From Flaccisagitta enflata (Eukaryota > Chaetognatha > Sagittoidea > Aphragmophora), in the NCBI GenBank assembly GCA_965153355.1, contig OZ231126.1, forward strand, positions 105,214,001 through 105,278,000: a stretch of 64,000 nucleotides of DNA. The letters are read 5' to 3'. A model generated the notes under the pieces. It saw nothing but the letters and a program-made list of their open reading frames with translations. It did no database searches and was not told where the DNA came from. Shown piece by piece: positions 11,075 through 22,140 of the stretch; position 1 is the stretch's first letter; each line of letters begins with the position of its first letter. The position numbers and the translations under genes are program-made.

Positions 11075-14000
11075 GTGCTGCTTGCTGTTGCAAAAGCATT
11101 TTTGGGTGAACACTGTGCACCTGAACTTTACGATGTGGTCAAGATCAGTCTTTGCACCAAAGATAACCGATACTGTGAGATGGAAGCGGTAGTCTCTCCA
11201 TCAGAGAAGCTCACAGTTGATATGGATGCAATCAGACTTGATCCTTGCACAGAATATCCTCATTTGGCGGACATTCAGTTTGCAGATGATTATCCACGTG
11301 ATGCAACTGAAGTTGAGTTGCTAATTGGCAATGATTATGCTGATCACATACAGACTGGAAACAAGAGAGTTGGTAACCCAGGAGAGCCATGCGCAATCCA
11401 AACTTTGTTTAGTTGGGTCTTATCAGGTAGTATAAGACAGAATGCTTCACGTTTTACATCAACAAACCTGACACAGGTTGTGGCATTGGAAAATGCCTTG
11501 GAAAAATTTTGGAAATTTGAAGAATGCCCGAATCCAAACTCCAAAATCAAAAATCTTGTTGATGAAAGGGTGCATGAAGAGTTCAAAAAGACCATCACTT
11601 ACGATGATGTGAACCAGCAGTACATGGTCAAAATTCCTTACAAGGAAGAGGTGAAAAAGTTGTCGGACAACTTTGTACCAGCGAAAGCTCTGTATTGGAA
11701 ACAGCAAGCTATTCTGAAGAATGACCCAGAAAAAAGAGCTACTGTTCAAAAGATTTTTGATGAACAGTTTGATCTTGGTGTTCTAGAATTGGTCTCTGAT
11801 GCTGACACTCCAGCTGGAGGTGTCCACTACCTACCTTGGCACTTGGTGCTTCGGCCAGGCCATCCAACAACACCCATGAGGATTGTGAAAAACGCCTCAT
11901 TCAAGGGGAGATTTGGCATTTCCCTGAACAGTGCTCAACATGTTGGGCCAAATTTGTTGCCAGATATCGTTGGATCAATTCTACGCTTTTGTTCACGAAA
12001 AATTGCATTCGTGTCTGATGTCAAAAAGATGTTTTGGCAGATAAAGATACCAGTTGAACAACAAGACCTTCATCGAATCATCACACCCAAGGGGATAGCT
12101 CGGCAAACTAGTGTTATGTTTGGTGAATCTTCATCTCCATTCCTGTCCATGGCATATCACGCTCAGCGTGATGACATCCAACAAAAATTCTCAAAAGCTT
12201 GTGAATTTGTCCAAGATGAGCTCTATATGGACGACATACCTGGAGGGTGCGATTCAGTTGATGATGGTGTTGATATTCTCACTCAAATCAAAGGCTTTTT
12301 TGGGTCTATGCACATGAAAGTGCACAAAATCAATACCAACAACAAGGAGCTATTGAGCATGATTGAGGGGACTGATGATAGTGAAGAAGCTGCAGTTCTT
12401 GGCTTGCAGTCGCATACAAATCATGACTCTATCCGCGTCCCCAATAAAGAGTGGGACAAAACTCCAACCACCAAGAGGGAATTTTTGCAAAAAATTGCCT
12501 CCTTCCGGGACCCTATCGGTGGAAGGAGCCCTCTTATCTGCAAAGGGAAGATGATGATGCAGAAAATATGGCAACTAGGTTCTGATTGGGACCAGCTTCT
12601 ATCTGATGAGTTGAAGCGTGAAGTCGAAGAATTCAGAAAAGCAACCGTTGTTGACTTTTAAATTCCTCGATTCTTTGGCAACCCTACTGTTCTTCACGTC
12701 TTTGTAGATGCCAGTGAATCAGCATATGCCGCTGTTGCATATGCAATTTCAGAGAGAGGCTCTTGCTTTCTCATGTCCAAGACAAGAGTAAAGCCCATCA
12801 AAGTTGTCTCACTCCCCCGCGTGGAGTTGCTGGGAGCAGTGTTAGGCTCACGCTTACTTGCTTTTCTCCACAAGGAAGTTTTCAAATCTGGGATTGAGAC
12901 TTTCTTGTGGACAGATTCTACTATTGCGCTTGGGTGGATCGAGTCTTCTTCAGCATGCTACAAACCCTTTGTTGGGATCAGGATTGCAGAAATCCAACGG
13001 ACATGTGGCAGTCATGGTGTTAGGTGCATGTGGGTGCCTGGAGACAATAACCCAGCAGATATCCCATCCAAAGGCATTTGGCCCTTGGATGAAACACAAT
13101 CCAAGCTCTGGATTGAAGACCCTGAAATCATCAAAACAGGTGATTGGCCAAATCAGCCTGCGATGGAAAAACCAGATATTGAACAAAGGAAAGTGGCTGT
13201 CAATATCACACAGGTTCATGAACCTGTCATCAATTTGGAACGTTACAGCTCTTTGGAAAAACTGGTGCGGATCATGATGTACGTGATTCGCTTTTGTAGC
13301 CCTTTGGGGGCAAGGGCGAATAACTCGATTGCTCAACAGTGGAAAAGGGCATTAGCAAAGCTCATCAGCCAAGAGCAAAAAACGAAGAATATGAATATGA
13401 ATATGAATGCCTTCAGAAGAATCGTGCCATTCCAAGAAACTCTCAATAGATCCAATTCAATCCAATCTTGGAAGACGGTTTGATCAAAATGAGTGGAAGA
13501 GTGAACAAAAACATCATCATTCTTCCAAACAAATCTCATCTCACCCGACTTCTCATCAGAGATGTTCACATCTCAAATCTTCATAAGGGATCAAACCAGA
13601 CGTTGGCAATTCTGCGTCAAAAATATTGGGTCATCAAAGGAATGACAACCGTGAAGGCCGAAACACAATCTTGCATGACATGCAAACGGATCAACAAGCC
13701 AATGTGTCAACAAATGATGGCTGATTTGCCAGATTTCAGGAAAACGGCGTTGCCACCTTTCTCTCATGTAGGACTCGATTACGCTGGACCTCTTCTCATC
13801 AAACCAAGGAGAGATTCAACTTCTCAAGCGGAGAAGCGTTGGATTTGCCTCTTTACTTGTGCATCAACCCGTGGTGTACATTTGGCGATTGTGAATGATC
13901 AGTCCACTGAAGAATTCTTGATGGCATTCACGCGTTTTTCCTCTCAACGAGGAAAACCTCTCAACGTCTACAGCGATAATGCTTCAACGTTCAAAAAGGC

Positions 14001-14619
14001 GGCGAAGGAATTGCCTGACGTGATTTTGCAATTCAATCCACCAGCTGCCCCTTGGTGGGAAGGCTTCTGGGAACGCCTTGTGAGAAGCATCAAAACTCCG
14101 ATGAAGAAAGTTTTAGGACAATCTCTCATCACCGACAAGGAACTTAAGACGCTAATCATTCAAATTGAGGAGCAAATCAACTCACGTCCACTTACACCAA
14201 TAGTGGATGACCCAGATCAAGTTCCACTTACTCCTGCCAAAATGCTCATCGGCAGACACCTTCAACAACCAATGGACCCATGACCGGACATTCCTCTGTC
14301 CAAAACGGCATTTTCTGCGAGACTGAAGTATCTCAGAAGTCTTCAGGAGAATTGGACAAAACAATGGGTAAACGAGTACGTACCCGCCCTTCAACCACGT
14401 CAAAAGTGGCATCAAGGATCGAAAAACATCACTCCTGGATCTCTTGTTCTTCTCAAGAAAGAAAATCTCAAACGTCATCTTTGGCCCTTAGCTAGGGTTA
14501 AGGAAACTCATGTAGGTTGTGATGGACATGTTCGTTCTGTCACACTTCAAGATAACAAAGGAAAAAGAATCAAGAGACCAATACAGAATTTGGTCTCACT
14601 CGAAGGATGTGAAGATTAA
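11075..14619 (+). pseudogene. BEL Pol: reverse transcriptase, RNase H, integrase (broken)
   Basis: Reading in the Gag frame, RT spans about 11820-12260. It shows HYLPWHLVLRP, SDVKKMFWQI and the YMDD catalytic box near 12224. RNase H follows (VFVDASESAYAAVAYA, TDSTIALGWI, about 12700-13060). After a frameshift near 13455 the integrase has a Zn-finger-like HisCys region and a D,D,E arrangement (GLDYAGP, YSDNAS, PWWEGFWERLV; about 13770-14080). Stops at 12659 and 14281 interrupt it. The frame ends at TAA 14617-14619, about 110 bases before the 3' LTR. The first integrase Asp is intact here but is Asn in copy 2. Confidence 0.92.
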
Positions 14620-14728
14620 TTGTGACGTCTAACTTTTGTTTTTAGATCAACGTCAATCATTATTGAATCAATTGTCGTATTTTGTATCTTTTTTGAAAAA
14701 ACCTCAAATTGGTTTTTTGGGGCGAATA

Positions 14729-15209
14729 TAAAAAACGCGATTAGCAATTTAGAGAAAAGAAACTGTATCTCTGTAAAAGCACTTTTGATAATTCATACTG
14801 TATTAAGAATTTGTCCTTCAACATATTCTTTCTGACTAGTCAATTCACATTTTCTCCTTTTCGTAAGAATCACGTTGCCTTCTCAGTTTGGCGGCCTTCG
14901 TCTTTAATTCAGTCTTTGTTCCAATGCCGCCTAAGAATAACAATTGTTGCGGACAAAAATGTAATCTTTCTTTTTGTACTAACTTTTTCTTTCTATCTTA
15001 TGTTTTCTTGTTCAATTGAAATTTGGAATGATTCACTTACATTAAATCCTACGTAAAGAAAAGACCTCTGAACTTTTATTTCTCCCTTTCATGGAAAAAA
15101 AGGAAATTCAATCTCTGCGATTCTCCGTTGATAAATTGTGGAAACAAAGACGCTTAATTCTGCAGTTTGGTTATAACTTCAGATAGATACTTAAAAGAGA
15201 TAAGATATA

Positions 15210-15248
<39 letters not shown>

Positions 15249-15334
15249 TAGAATCCCGCAACTCGACTACAATCATGATTCCCGATTGCTCCCGTTTGAA
15301 ATTGATAACCTCAGCAAAATAAAAGGAGTGAAAC
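14729..15334 (+). repeat. 3' LTR of BEL copy 1, truncated
   Basis: It matches 7630-8234 and stops abruptly at ...GAGTGAAAC. The next base begins polymerase-coding sequence on the other strand. The other two LTRs continue about 120 bases past this point. Confidence 0.85.
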
Positions 15335-16889
15335 GTTGTTCCATATCTTTCTTGAAAGAATGTTTCGCTTGCGTAATTCATCTCTTTGGACACATCGTAA
15401 AGTCGTTTCTTCAGACTTTCCCCGGTCTTTGCCGCAGCTTCTTTTTCGTCGAGGAAGATGGCGATATTTCTTAGAAAACAAAAAGCGTCGGAATTGCGAG
15501 GATTGATGAGAGCAGGAGGTCGTCCACGTCTGAGAACCTTTTTCTTAAGTTTTGGCGGAAGAGGTAGGTACGACGCTGTCTCCAAACGGTTGGCGTTGTA
15601 TATACTTAGGCGAAGATTGACCACATCCATGATGGAGAAATTTGATGGTCCATCATTCATGCTTGCCGCTCTTTCTGAAGTGTCATTGGTGATTTCATCC
15701 AGAACTTCATCAATGTCGCTGGCTTTGCTGACCATGTAGGTCCCCGAATTGATAGATCGCAGTTTGTCCACGTAAAGATTTTGTGACGGATCGTCGGGAT
15801 CTTCGTACGCAGGGGTTTGTTGTTGAAGAAGCAGGTTGGCCTCGGTGTGCAGTTTTACCACCGGTGATTTTTCCAATTGCGCCTTGATTTGCTTTTTCAT
15901 GGCTTCTCTCACATTCGAAAAGGCCGACTCAACATCAGGTTCGATCTTCTTGTCCTTGTAAACGGCTGTCCTTCCCTTACCGCTGAAAAGCTGCCGTTCG
16001 AATTCTTGCACTTGTTCGCTTGTCGAGGGTTCGCCAGAAGGTTCAGCCGATGTACCACTAGCTCCACCTCTTTGCGGCTTTGCATCCGATTTGTAGACGC
16101 ATTCGCGAAGATGCTCAGCCAATGCGTTGGCGTCGTCAGGACTGCAGTACTGACAGTTTGGGCATCGACCCAATCCTTGTCTGGCTTCCACAAATGTGTT
16201 CTTGTGTGTGCGGAACGCATTGTAACCTGGAAGCTTGTTTGCATAAAGATGTTTCACGACTTCATTGCAGCGTTGTTCAAATTTCTTGGCGAGTTTTTCG
16301 TCGTTGTGACATCTTTGCCCGTGATGGTGTGAAAACATCTTGAAATCTTGACAAGCGCTGCAATAATGTTCTTTGATGAGAGGATGGACGCAAATTAGAT
16401 GAAGCAGTTTGGTGTTGCTGTCGGCTTGATCATCAGGACAAATCTTCTTTTCACAAAGCTCGCAGTAATTTCCTTTCATGGAATACTTGTCAAATATATT
16501 GGTCTTACTGAGTTTGTGAGCTTTTCTGAAATGAATTATTAATTCATCCTTCTTTAAAAATTGTTGTCTACATTTTTTCTGTGGGCAAACAAATTGTTTT
16601 GGTGGAGCGTTTTGGACGAATGAGCCAAGTCCTATTTGTCGATACACCTTCTTTGCTGGCGCCTCTTGGTCGTCTACAGCCTTTCTTTTTCCTCCACTTT
16701 CATCGGTTGTTGGTCCAAAAATGTCTTGTTGAGGCTGAAGATCGCTGTTAAAAACTGATGGAGGTCCTTGTTGCATAAAAACCGGTGATTGCCACCGGTT
16801 TTTTAGGCAATCCGATAATTTTGCCCGTTTAAAGATGCTGCTGTCATCAAGAGTCAATTGCTCACTGTTCTTCTCTCCTTCATCATTGC
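15335..16889 (-). CDS. DNA polymerase B (protein-primed, Polinton/adinto-type), exon 2, N-terminal half
   Basis: This exon encodes about 518 residues after a TTAG acceptor at 16891-16890. It completes the split Gly codon left by the exon ending at 19598. It begins acidic and basic, then holds several Cys/His clusters: CPQKKC with H..H, CELC, CSACQDF with HHH, and CPNCQYC with H/C. Near its end is ALINPRNSDAFCFLRNIA, equivalent to the conserved INxxNxDxxCF element upstream of the catalytic domain in Polinton, adintovirus and bidnavirus polymerases. Coding stops mid-domain at 15335, where BEL LTR sequence begins; the further open frame into the LTR is accidental. The catalytic half lies at 40572-46057 on the other strand. 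A role in DNA replication of a virus-like element is inferred. Confidence 0.75.
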
Positions 16890-16984
16890 CTAACAACAAA
16901 TATGAAAAATCATGGCAACATTACAACTTATTTCCCTTTGATTTTTTATACTCGGCTCTTTTTCTGTCCATTTTCTGCCTTTTT

Positions 16985-17340
16985 TCTATCTCTTTGTCTG
17001 CAGGTGTTTGTCTGTCTGTTTGTTTTTGCCTTTTTGTCTTTCTGTTTCTTTGTGTCTTTCTGTTTTTTGTTTGTCATTTATTCTGTTTTTGTCTTTCTGT
17101 CTTTGTCTTTTTGTCTCTCTTTATCTGTCTGTCAGTCTTTCTGTTTGTCTGTCTTTCTGTCCATTGTCTGTCTTTGTATATCTGTTGTTCTTTTTGTCTT
17201 TCTTTGTCAATCTGTCTGTCAGCCTGTCTATCCATCAGTCTTTTTGTCTCTGCCTTTCGGTTTGTCTATCTTTGTCTTTGTCTTTCTGTTTGTCTTTGTC
17301 TTTCTGTTTGTCTATTTTTTATGTCTGTCTTTGTCTTTTG

Positions 17341-17385
<45 letters not shown>
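16985..17385. repeat. (TCTG/TTTG)n and (CT)n simple repeats
   Basis: Imperfect GTCT/TTGT repeats end in pure (CT)n at 17343-17382. They lie in the intron of the - strand polymerase gene. Cys/Leu/Ser-rich frames here come from the repeat. Confidence 0.9.
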
Positions 17386-17387
<2 letters not shown>

Positions 17388-17470
17388 GTTAAACTTAAAC
17401 AAGCGAATCTTAGAATTGCACAACACAAACCGACAGAGGGCGCTTTATCGCGAAAATGAACGAAGAAAAA

Positions 17471-17504
17471 GATCGTCGTTGTTTTGATCAAAACAACGAC
17501 GATC
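17471..17504. promoter_or_regulatory. Perfect 34-bp palindrome
   Basis: The left half GATCGTCGTTGTTTTGA is followed at once by its exact reverse complement with no spacer. It lies 350 bases upstream of the + strand membrane-protein gene and inside the - strand polymerase intron. It could be a dimeric-factor site or a cruciform. Its function is unknown. Confidence 0.6.
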
Positions 17505-17853
17505 ATATAACAGAATGTTCAAAAGATTTGTGATTCATACATTTTCCTTTTAAAGATCACGTTGCTATGTCATTAACTGTTTCGCGAATCATTGAAAAGA
17601 CTTTTGCTTCTTTCTCTCAACTAAATGTTAGAACATCACTGAACTTACTGTCTGTTTTTTGTTCAGTCTGTCTTTGCTATCTGTCTGTCTGTCTGTGTCA
17701 CTACAACATAAATCGTTCTGTAAAAATAACAACATAGTGGTTTTGTCTGTCTGTCTTTGCTTGTCTGTCTGTCTGTCACTTTGCACCGTGCATTTGTCAT
17801 TGGACTGATAAAACTTTTTTATTCTCTTTCAGATCAGAATTCCTAAAAAAAAA

Positions 17854-18748
17854 ATGTCGGCAGCAATTAAAATCCGAAGATTTAATTCGTGTGTCGTGCG
17901 TCTGGTGAGTACACTTTCTTTTTTTTTTCTTTCTTCGTTTTTTTCCTTTCTTCTTTCTTGTTTGGTTTTTTTTCTTCTTCTTCTTTTCTTCTTCTTCTTT
18001 GTTCTTCTTTTTCTTCTTCTTGTTTTTCTTCTTTTTTTTTCTGTTTCTTTCTTCTTTCTTCTTCTTTCTTCTTTCTTTTCTCTTTTTTCATTCTTCTTCT
18101 TCCTTTCTATTTTTTTCTTTTCTTCTTTCTTTCTTTCTTTCTTTCTTCTTTCTTTCTTTTCTTCTTTTCTTCTTATTCTTTTTTCTTTCTTCTTTCTTCT
18201 TCTTCTTCCTTTCTTTTCATTCTTCTTTCTTTTCTTTTTTTTCCTTTCCTTTCTTTTTCCTTCTTTCTTTGTCTCTTTCTTCTTCTTTCTTTCTTTCTTT
18301 CTCTTTCTTTCTTTCTTTCTTTCTTTCTTGTTCTTTCCTTCCTTCTTTCTTCTTTCTTCCATTTACTTTCCTTTCCTCATTCTTGTAATCCCAACCCGGT
18401 TTCTTCTCTTACTTTTCAAGATAGAGGAACGTGATTTCGACCGGTCTTCGGCTCTCGTCGAATGCGAGGCCTCTGAGGGCGGGTTCGTCCGGTCGGACGG
18501 CTCCTGGAGTTCGTCGTCGGCGCAGATTCCATCCGGTAGGAGCGCGATTGGAGGTGGCGACAGCGGCGTCCATGGCATCGACGTCGACGGTGGAGGCGTT
18601 GTTGGAACCGGCGGCGTTTCCATGCGGTCCGCGGACAAGGATTTGGCGCCGGCGTTGCCTGGCGATTACGAGGATGAGGGAAACATTTTCACGTTAGTGT
18701 GACAATCAATTTGGATATGACAATAGTTATTTAGTTAGCTAGTCGGTC

Positions 18749-18779
<31 letters not shown>

Positions 18780-19256
18780 TTATGTCACGTCACGTTACGT
18801 CACGTCACGTCACGTTACGCAAAGCGCGCTTTGCATGGTAATTAGACAGTAACTGTTTCACTTTCTTATGAGTTTTCTTTCTCTTTCTCTCTCCCTAGTG
18901 ATCTTGTGGACGCCTCAAGCAACGAGCTTTTGGGCGCCGTAGTCGTCATTATCGTCGTCGTCGTCATCATCGTCGTCATCGTCATCATCGTCATCTACGT
19001 CGTTCGTCGTCGTCGTCGTCGTCGTCGTCAACGTCAAGATGGCGCTCCGGCCGTTTCCTCGCCCTCTTCTGCCCTGGCTATCGAAGCTGGTCCTGCCCAA
19101 GTCGATCTGTTCGTCCATCAGTCGGTCAGTACCGCTTCTACCGACAATTCCTCCCCATCTACTGTCCCCAAGATCCCCTTTGTCATCGAAAATCCCTCTT
19201 ACAATCCCTCTCCTGAACTCGCTCCCCCAATTCCTCCTAGATTGCCTAAAAAATGA
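17854..19256 (+). CDS. Single-pass membrane protein with proline-rich tail, 3 exons
   Basis: Exons are 17854-17904, 18421-18692 and 18899-19256, with phases 0 and 2 agreeing at both junctions, giving 226 residues. A basic start (MSAAIKIRRF) is followed by a Ser/Gly/Asp-rich ectodomain. A Val/Ile transmembrane run of about 25 residues comes next, then eight consecutive Arg as stop-transfer, then a tail with IENPSYNP and PPIPPRLPKK, resembling endocytic NPxY-like and SH3-binding motifs. No signal peptide is evident. The gene sits wholly inside the 2.7 kb intron of the oppositely transcribed polymerase. I do not recognise a family. A virion or cell-surface envelope protein is inferred from context. 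Confidence 0.7.
17915..18362. repeat. (CTT/CTTT)n polypyrimidine tract in intron 1
   Basis: It fills nearly the whole first intron of the membrane-protein gene. Phe/Ser-rich and Lys/Arg/Glu-rich frames on the two strands are artefacts. Confidence 0.95.
18784..18834. promoter_or_regulatory. ACGTCAC/ACGTTAC array and 16-bp palindrome
   Basis: Six overlapping CRE/bZIP-like units (GTCACGTCACGTTACGTCAC and so on) occupy 18784-18818. A perfect palindrome GCAAAGCGCGCTTTGC follows at 18819-18834. They are in intron 2 of the + strand gene and the intron of the - strand polymerase. A regulatory role is inferred from the motif form only. Confidence 0.4.
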
Positions 19257-19597
19257 TAAGTAACCATGAGCAAAAACAAAGCGAAAAAAAAGAAAGAACA
19301 TAAAAGATAAAAACTGCCCCTTTTGTCAATGTCTGTCCTGTAAGTGTCCCGTTTATGTCACAGTCGATGTTACTGTCCCCGTTTATGTCCCTGTCATTGT
19401 CCCATTTATGTCCCTGTCACTGTCACTGTCATTGTCCCCATTCTATCATTGATTCCATCCTGTCATTATCCTCACCCCGTTATGGTCCGTCCTGTTACTG
19501 TCATTGTCTCTATCCTGTCATAGTCCATGTCACTGTCATGTTGCCTTAAAAGGTGTTTTGTTATTGTCAATATAAGATGAAAAGAAATGATACTCAC

Positions 19598-19985
19598 CAA
19601 TCCTTAAAGTGAAGATTGCAGGCAGAGGGGAATCAGGTGGCGTAGTGCTGTAGAATTCGTGCGGCGTGAGAATTACGTTATTGTCGTTTGTTACAGGTGG
19701 GGGTGGTTTAGCCGAAAGATTGTTGTTTTTATTTTGTTGAATTGTTTTTTCAATATTGTTTACTATCGATGATGAAGATGGGGAAAGAGGTGAAGAACAC
19801 AGTGTTTTTAGAGATGGATTTTCTTCTAAGTCAAGAAGAATATCTACAATGTTTGTTTCTGTTTCATTGAGCGGTGAGAGTTGTGAGCTGAAGTTTTCAT
19901 GGTAATCTATAACGTCACCAAGGACGGAGTCGAAATTGATCGCTACCCCATCGAAATCTGATAGACAGAAAGTGGGGTCGTCCAT
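19598..19985 (-). CDS. DNA polymerase B, exon 1 (N-terminus)
   Basis: An ATG at 19985-19983 opens 129 codons ending at a strong GTGAGT donor (19597), phase 1. This matches the acceptor at 16891-16890 exactly. The peptide is acidic and Ser/Asn/Pro-rich (starts MDDPTFCLSDFDGVAINFD) with no recognised fold. It resembles a disordered N-terminal extension. An alternative is a separate small protein reading through to a stop near 19536, but the donor and the phase match favour splicing to the zinc-finger exon. Confidence 0.65.
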
Positions 19986-20260
19986 CGTACCTTACAGGAT
20001 AGAATAGAGAAATGGTTAGACAAAATGTATCAGCATGAACACGTCCTCACTTACGATCGTTGAGCAATCAAGTGCGAATAAGACAATCAAAATTGAGCGG
20101 AATTTGAGCAATAAGAAAACGTGAGTTGGCGTGGGTCACCACGCACGCGCAAGTAGCGATAAATCGAAAAGAATTGAGTGAATTTTACGTAAATCAGCGC
20201 GATAGAGTTATTTTTCAGTTTTGATTTGTTCAACTTCTTCGTCGTCGCTGTCGATGACGA

Positions 20261-21280
20261 TCAGCTCATACGTAATGAGCACGGAGTCGTGATCCATCCT
20301 CTCGCACCTTCCTTGATGAAGATGACGTCGTTGTCTTCCTCAACGCAATTCACCGGAAGTTCCGCCTCTGTCGGCGGAGTCTGAGGCGGAAGGTCGATTG
20401 ACGATGAATGGACCGACGGATTGGCCGAGTCCACGGGCGTTGATGAAAGGACCGGAAGTGGAGGAGAGCTGTGGGTGGATAGCTCTCCCAAAGCTTGGGC
20501 TTGCGCTTCAGCTTCTTCACTGCTGCCTCCAGCCGCGATGACGGATTCGCGTTCAATAGCTTGCACCTGCTCGGAAGGTCTTGCCGCCATGCCCCGCTTG
20601 GATGCCGCTTCTTCTTCTTTTTCCTGGTCTTCGATCATCCACATCAGTGTGTCACTTGCTGCAAACGGGTTCGTCACAAAAAGCTGGTAGAGATCCTCCT
20701 TCTCGCTTTTGGTAAGGCCGAGTTTGTGATATTTTACGTTGCAGCCTATGAGCTTCTTAAACTTCTTGACGCTCTCGTCTTCCTCCTCTTCTTCCTGCCC
20801 TTCCTCCATGCTCCCTGCTTCCTGCTCCGTGCTGCCAGCTGGCTGCTCCTCCTCCCTGCTTCCTGCTTCTTGCTCCCTGCTGCCAGCTGCCTGCTCCTCT
20901 TCTTCGTCAAGGTCCTCTATCACAACCTCCCTTTCCCTCTGCTCCTTCTGCTTCTGCTCCTTCTGCTTCTCTTTCTCAATGAACTCCTCCATATCAACAT
21001 CATCGCTGATATCCTCTTCCGCCCGAGCTGCTTCCTGAAGACCTGCTCCAACATCCGGACCTACTGGTGGTGTCAACTCATTCATCTGCACAGCTTCCAT
21101 CTGCACTGCCTCCATCTCCACAGTCTCCATCTCCACAGCCTCGCCATTCTTAACGTCAGGGGTCAAAGGAGCCATTGCAACAAAATATGGTACCGACAAA
21201 GTTTGATTACGGTCGAGTTTGTTTATGTTTGAATTCGACAAAACACGTAATTTGCTTAGAGAAGAAACAGGGACGTACAC
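20261..21280 (-). CDS. Acidic nuclear-type protein with SUMO-interacting-like motif
   Basis: The frame is open from 21280, but the likely start is the Met at 21175 (MAPLTPDVKNGE), because the upstream part lies in a repeat shared with 24105-24232. The protein has EMETVEMEAVQMEAVQM repeats, long Glu/Gln/Lys runs (mostly coiled or disordered), a compact segment KKFKKLIGCNVKYHKLGLT, and EEDNDVIFIKEG, a SUMO-interacting-like core beside acidic residues. Just past the last motif a neighbouring frame encodes ELIVIDSDDEE and IKTEK before a TAA near 20206. A frameshift or splice has probably separated this second SIM-like and sumoylation-like pair. No family is recognised. A transcriptional or PML-antagonist role is only speculation. 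Confidence 0.6.
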   Translation of the reverse strand: MYVPVSSLSKLRVLSNSNINKLDRNQTLSVPYFVAMAPLTPDVKNGEAVEMETVEMEAVQMEAVQMNELTPPVGPDVGAGLQEAARAEEDISDDVDMEEFIEKEKQKEQKQKEQREREVVIEDLDEEEEQAAGSREQEAGSREEEQPAGSTEQEAGSMEEGQEEEEEDESVKKFKKLIGCNVKYHKLGLTKSEKEDLYQLFVTNPFAASDTLMWMIEDQEKEEEAASKRGMAARPSEQVQAIERESVIAAGGSSEEAEAQAQALGELSTHSSPPLPVLSSTPVDSANPSVHSSSIDLPPQTPPTEAELPVNCVEEDNDVIFIKEGARGWITTPCSLRMS

Positions 21281-21390
21281 ATGTTAAGTTACGCGTTGGT
21301 TGGCAGGTGCGGAATGTTGCTGAGGCAGGAGGGCAGGAGCAGTGAGCCAAAAGCTAAATACGTAAAAGACTGACGGACAAACCAACCTAT
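21262..21390 (-). repeat. Intronic/leader repeat, inverted partner of 24105-24232
   Basis: About 125 bases match the reverse complement of 24105-24232, including gttgctgaggcaggagggca and cttaacatgt. In both places, read in the direction of the local gene, the unit ends at a pyrimidine-rich AAG/TAG acceptor-like end. This suggests a shared mobile intron sequence. Confidence 0.6.
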
Positions 21391-21702
21391 CTATAAACAG
21401 ACAAAGCAGGGTGTCGAGTCACATAGTACACACTTAAGTAATACAAATCGCTGAGAAAATCGCAGTACTCTTTTCTTTTTTCTTATTTCTTTTTTCTTTT
21501 TCCTTTTTCTTTTCTTTTTTCTTTGAAAATAAAAACAAGACCGGCGAAAAATAGAAATTAGAAGAAAATGCGCATCAAAAAATTTGAAAAATGTCTCAGG
21601 TAGAGTGGAAATATCGAATGACAGAGATCGCAAACTTCTTGCACACATTAACTTCATGAGCGCAATCGCACAAAACCGCAATCGTGCAAAACCGCTAGCA
21701 CC

Positions 21703-21708
21703 ATGGCA

Positions 21709-21755
<47 letters not shown>

Positions 21756-21756
21756 G

Positions 21757-21796
<40 letters not shown>

Positions 21797-21830
21797 GCAA
21801 CATTTTTCCGTTCAAAGATCTTTTTTCTTT

Positions 21831-21861
<31 letters not shown>

Positions 21862-22053
21862 CTTTCTTTCTTTACATTTTTTCTTCTGTTTAGATTTTTT
21901 CTTTCTTTCTTCTTTTTTCTTTCTTTCTTTCTTTTTCTATCTTTCTTTCTTTCTTTCTTTTCTATCTTTCTTTCTTTCTTTCTTCTCTTCCTTTTCATCT
22001 TTCTTTCTTTCTTTCTTTTTTTCTTCCTTTCTTTCTTTCTTTCTTTCTTTTTT

Positions 22054-22091
<38 letters not shown>

Positions 22092-22140
22092 TTTTTCATT
22101 CTGTCTTCCTCTCATTCCTTCTGTCTTTTCTATCCTTTCT
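21703..22140. repeat. (CT)n and (CTTT)n microsatellites
   Basis: (CT)n spans 21708-21793 and (CTTT)n spans 21830-22140. No gene is supported here. Confidence 0.95.

Larger units (their letters stand above)
7630..15334 (+). mobile_element. BEL/Pao LTR retrotransposon, copy 1 (defective, 3' LTR truncated)
   Basis: Order is 5' LTR (7630-8363), primer-binding site, leader, gag, pol (protease, RT, RNase H, integrase), then a 3' LTR that starts at 14729 and stops at 15334. That is about 120 bases short of the end seen in the other two LTRs. The coding frame carries stops at 10385 (TAA), 11072 (TGA), 12659 (TAA) and 14281 (TGA) and a frameshift near 13455. BEL copy 2 lacks the 11072, 12659 and 14281 stops, so these are decay. 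The truncated LTR edge is also one breakpoint of the proposed inversion. Confidence 0.93.

Noticed and set aside
13468-14283. Integrase as the Maverick-type integrase of the virus-like element
   Set aside because: It is collinear with BEL RT and RNase H and lies between BEL LTRs.
15154-15334. C-terminal extension of the polymerase N-terminal frame with an Arg-Glu run
   Set aside because: This is BEL LTR sequence read backwards; the same peptide appears in the 5' LTR at 8082-8279.
17829-18362. Lys/Arg/Glu-rich and Phe/Ser-rich long frames
   Set aside because: Both are strands of a (CTT/CTTT)n tract inside an intron.
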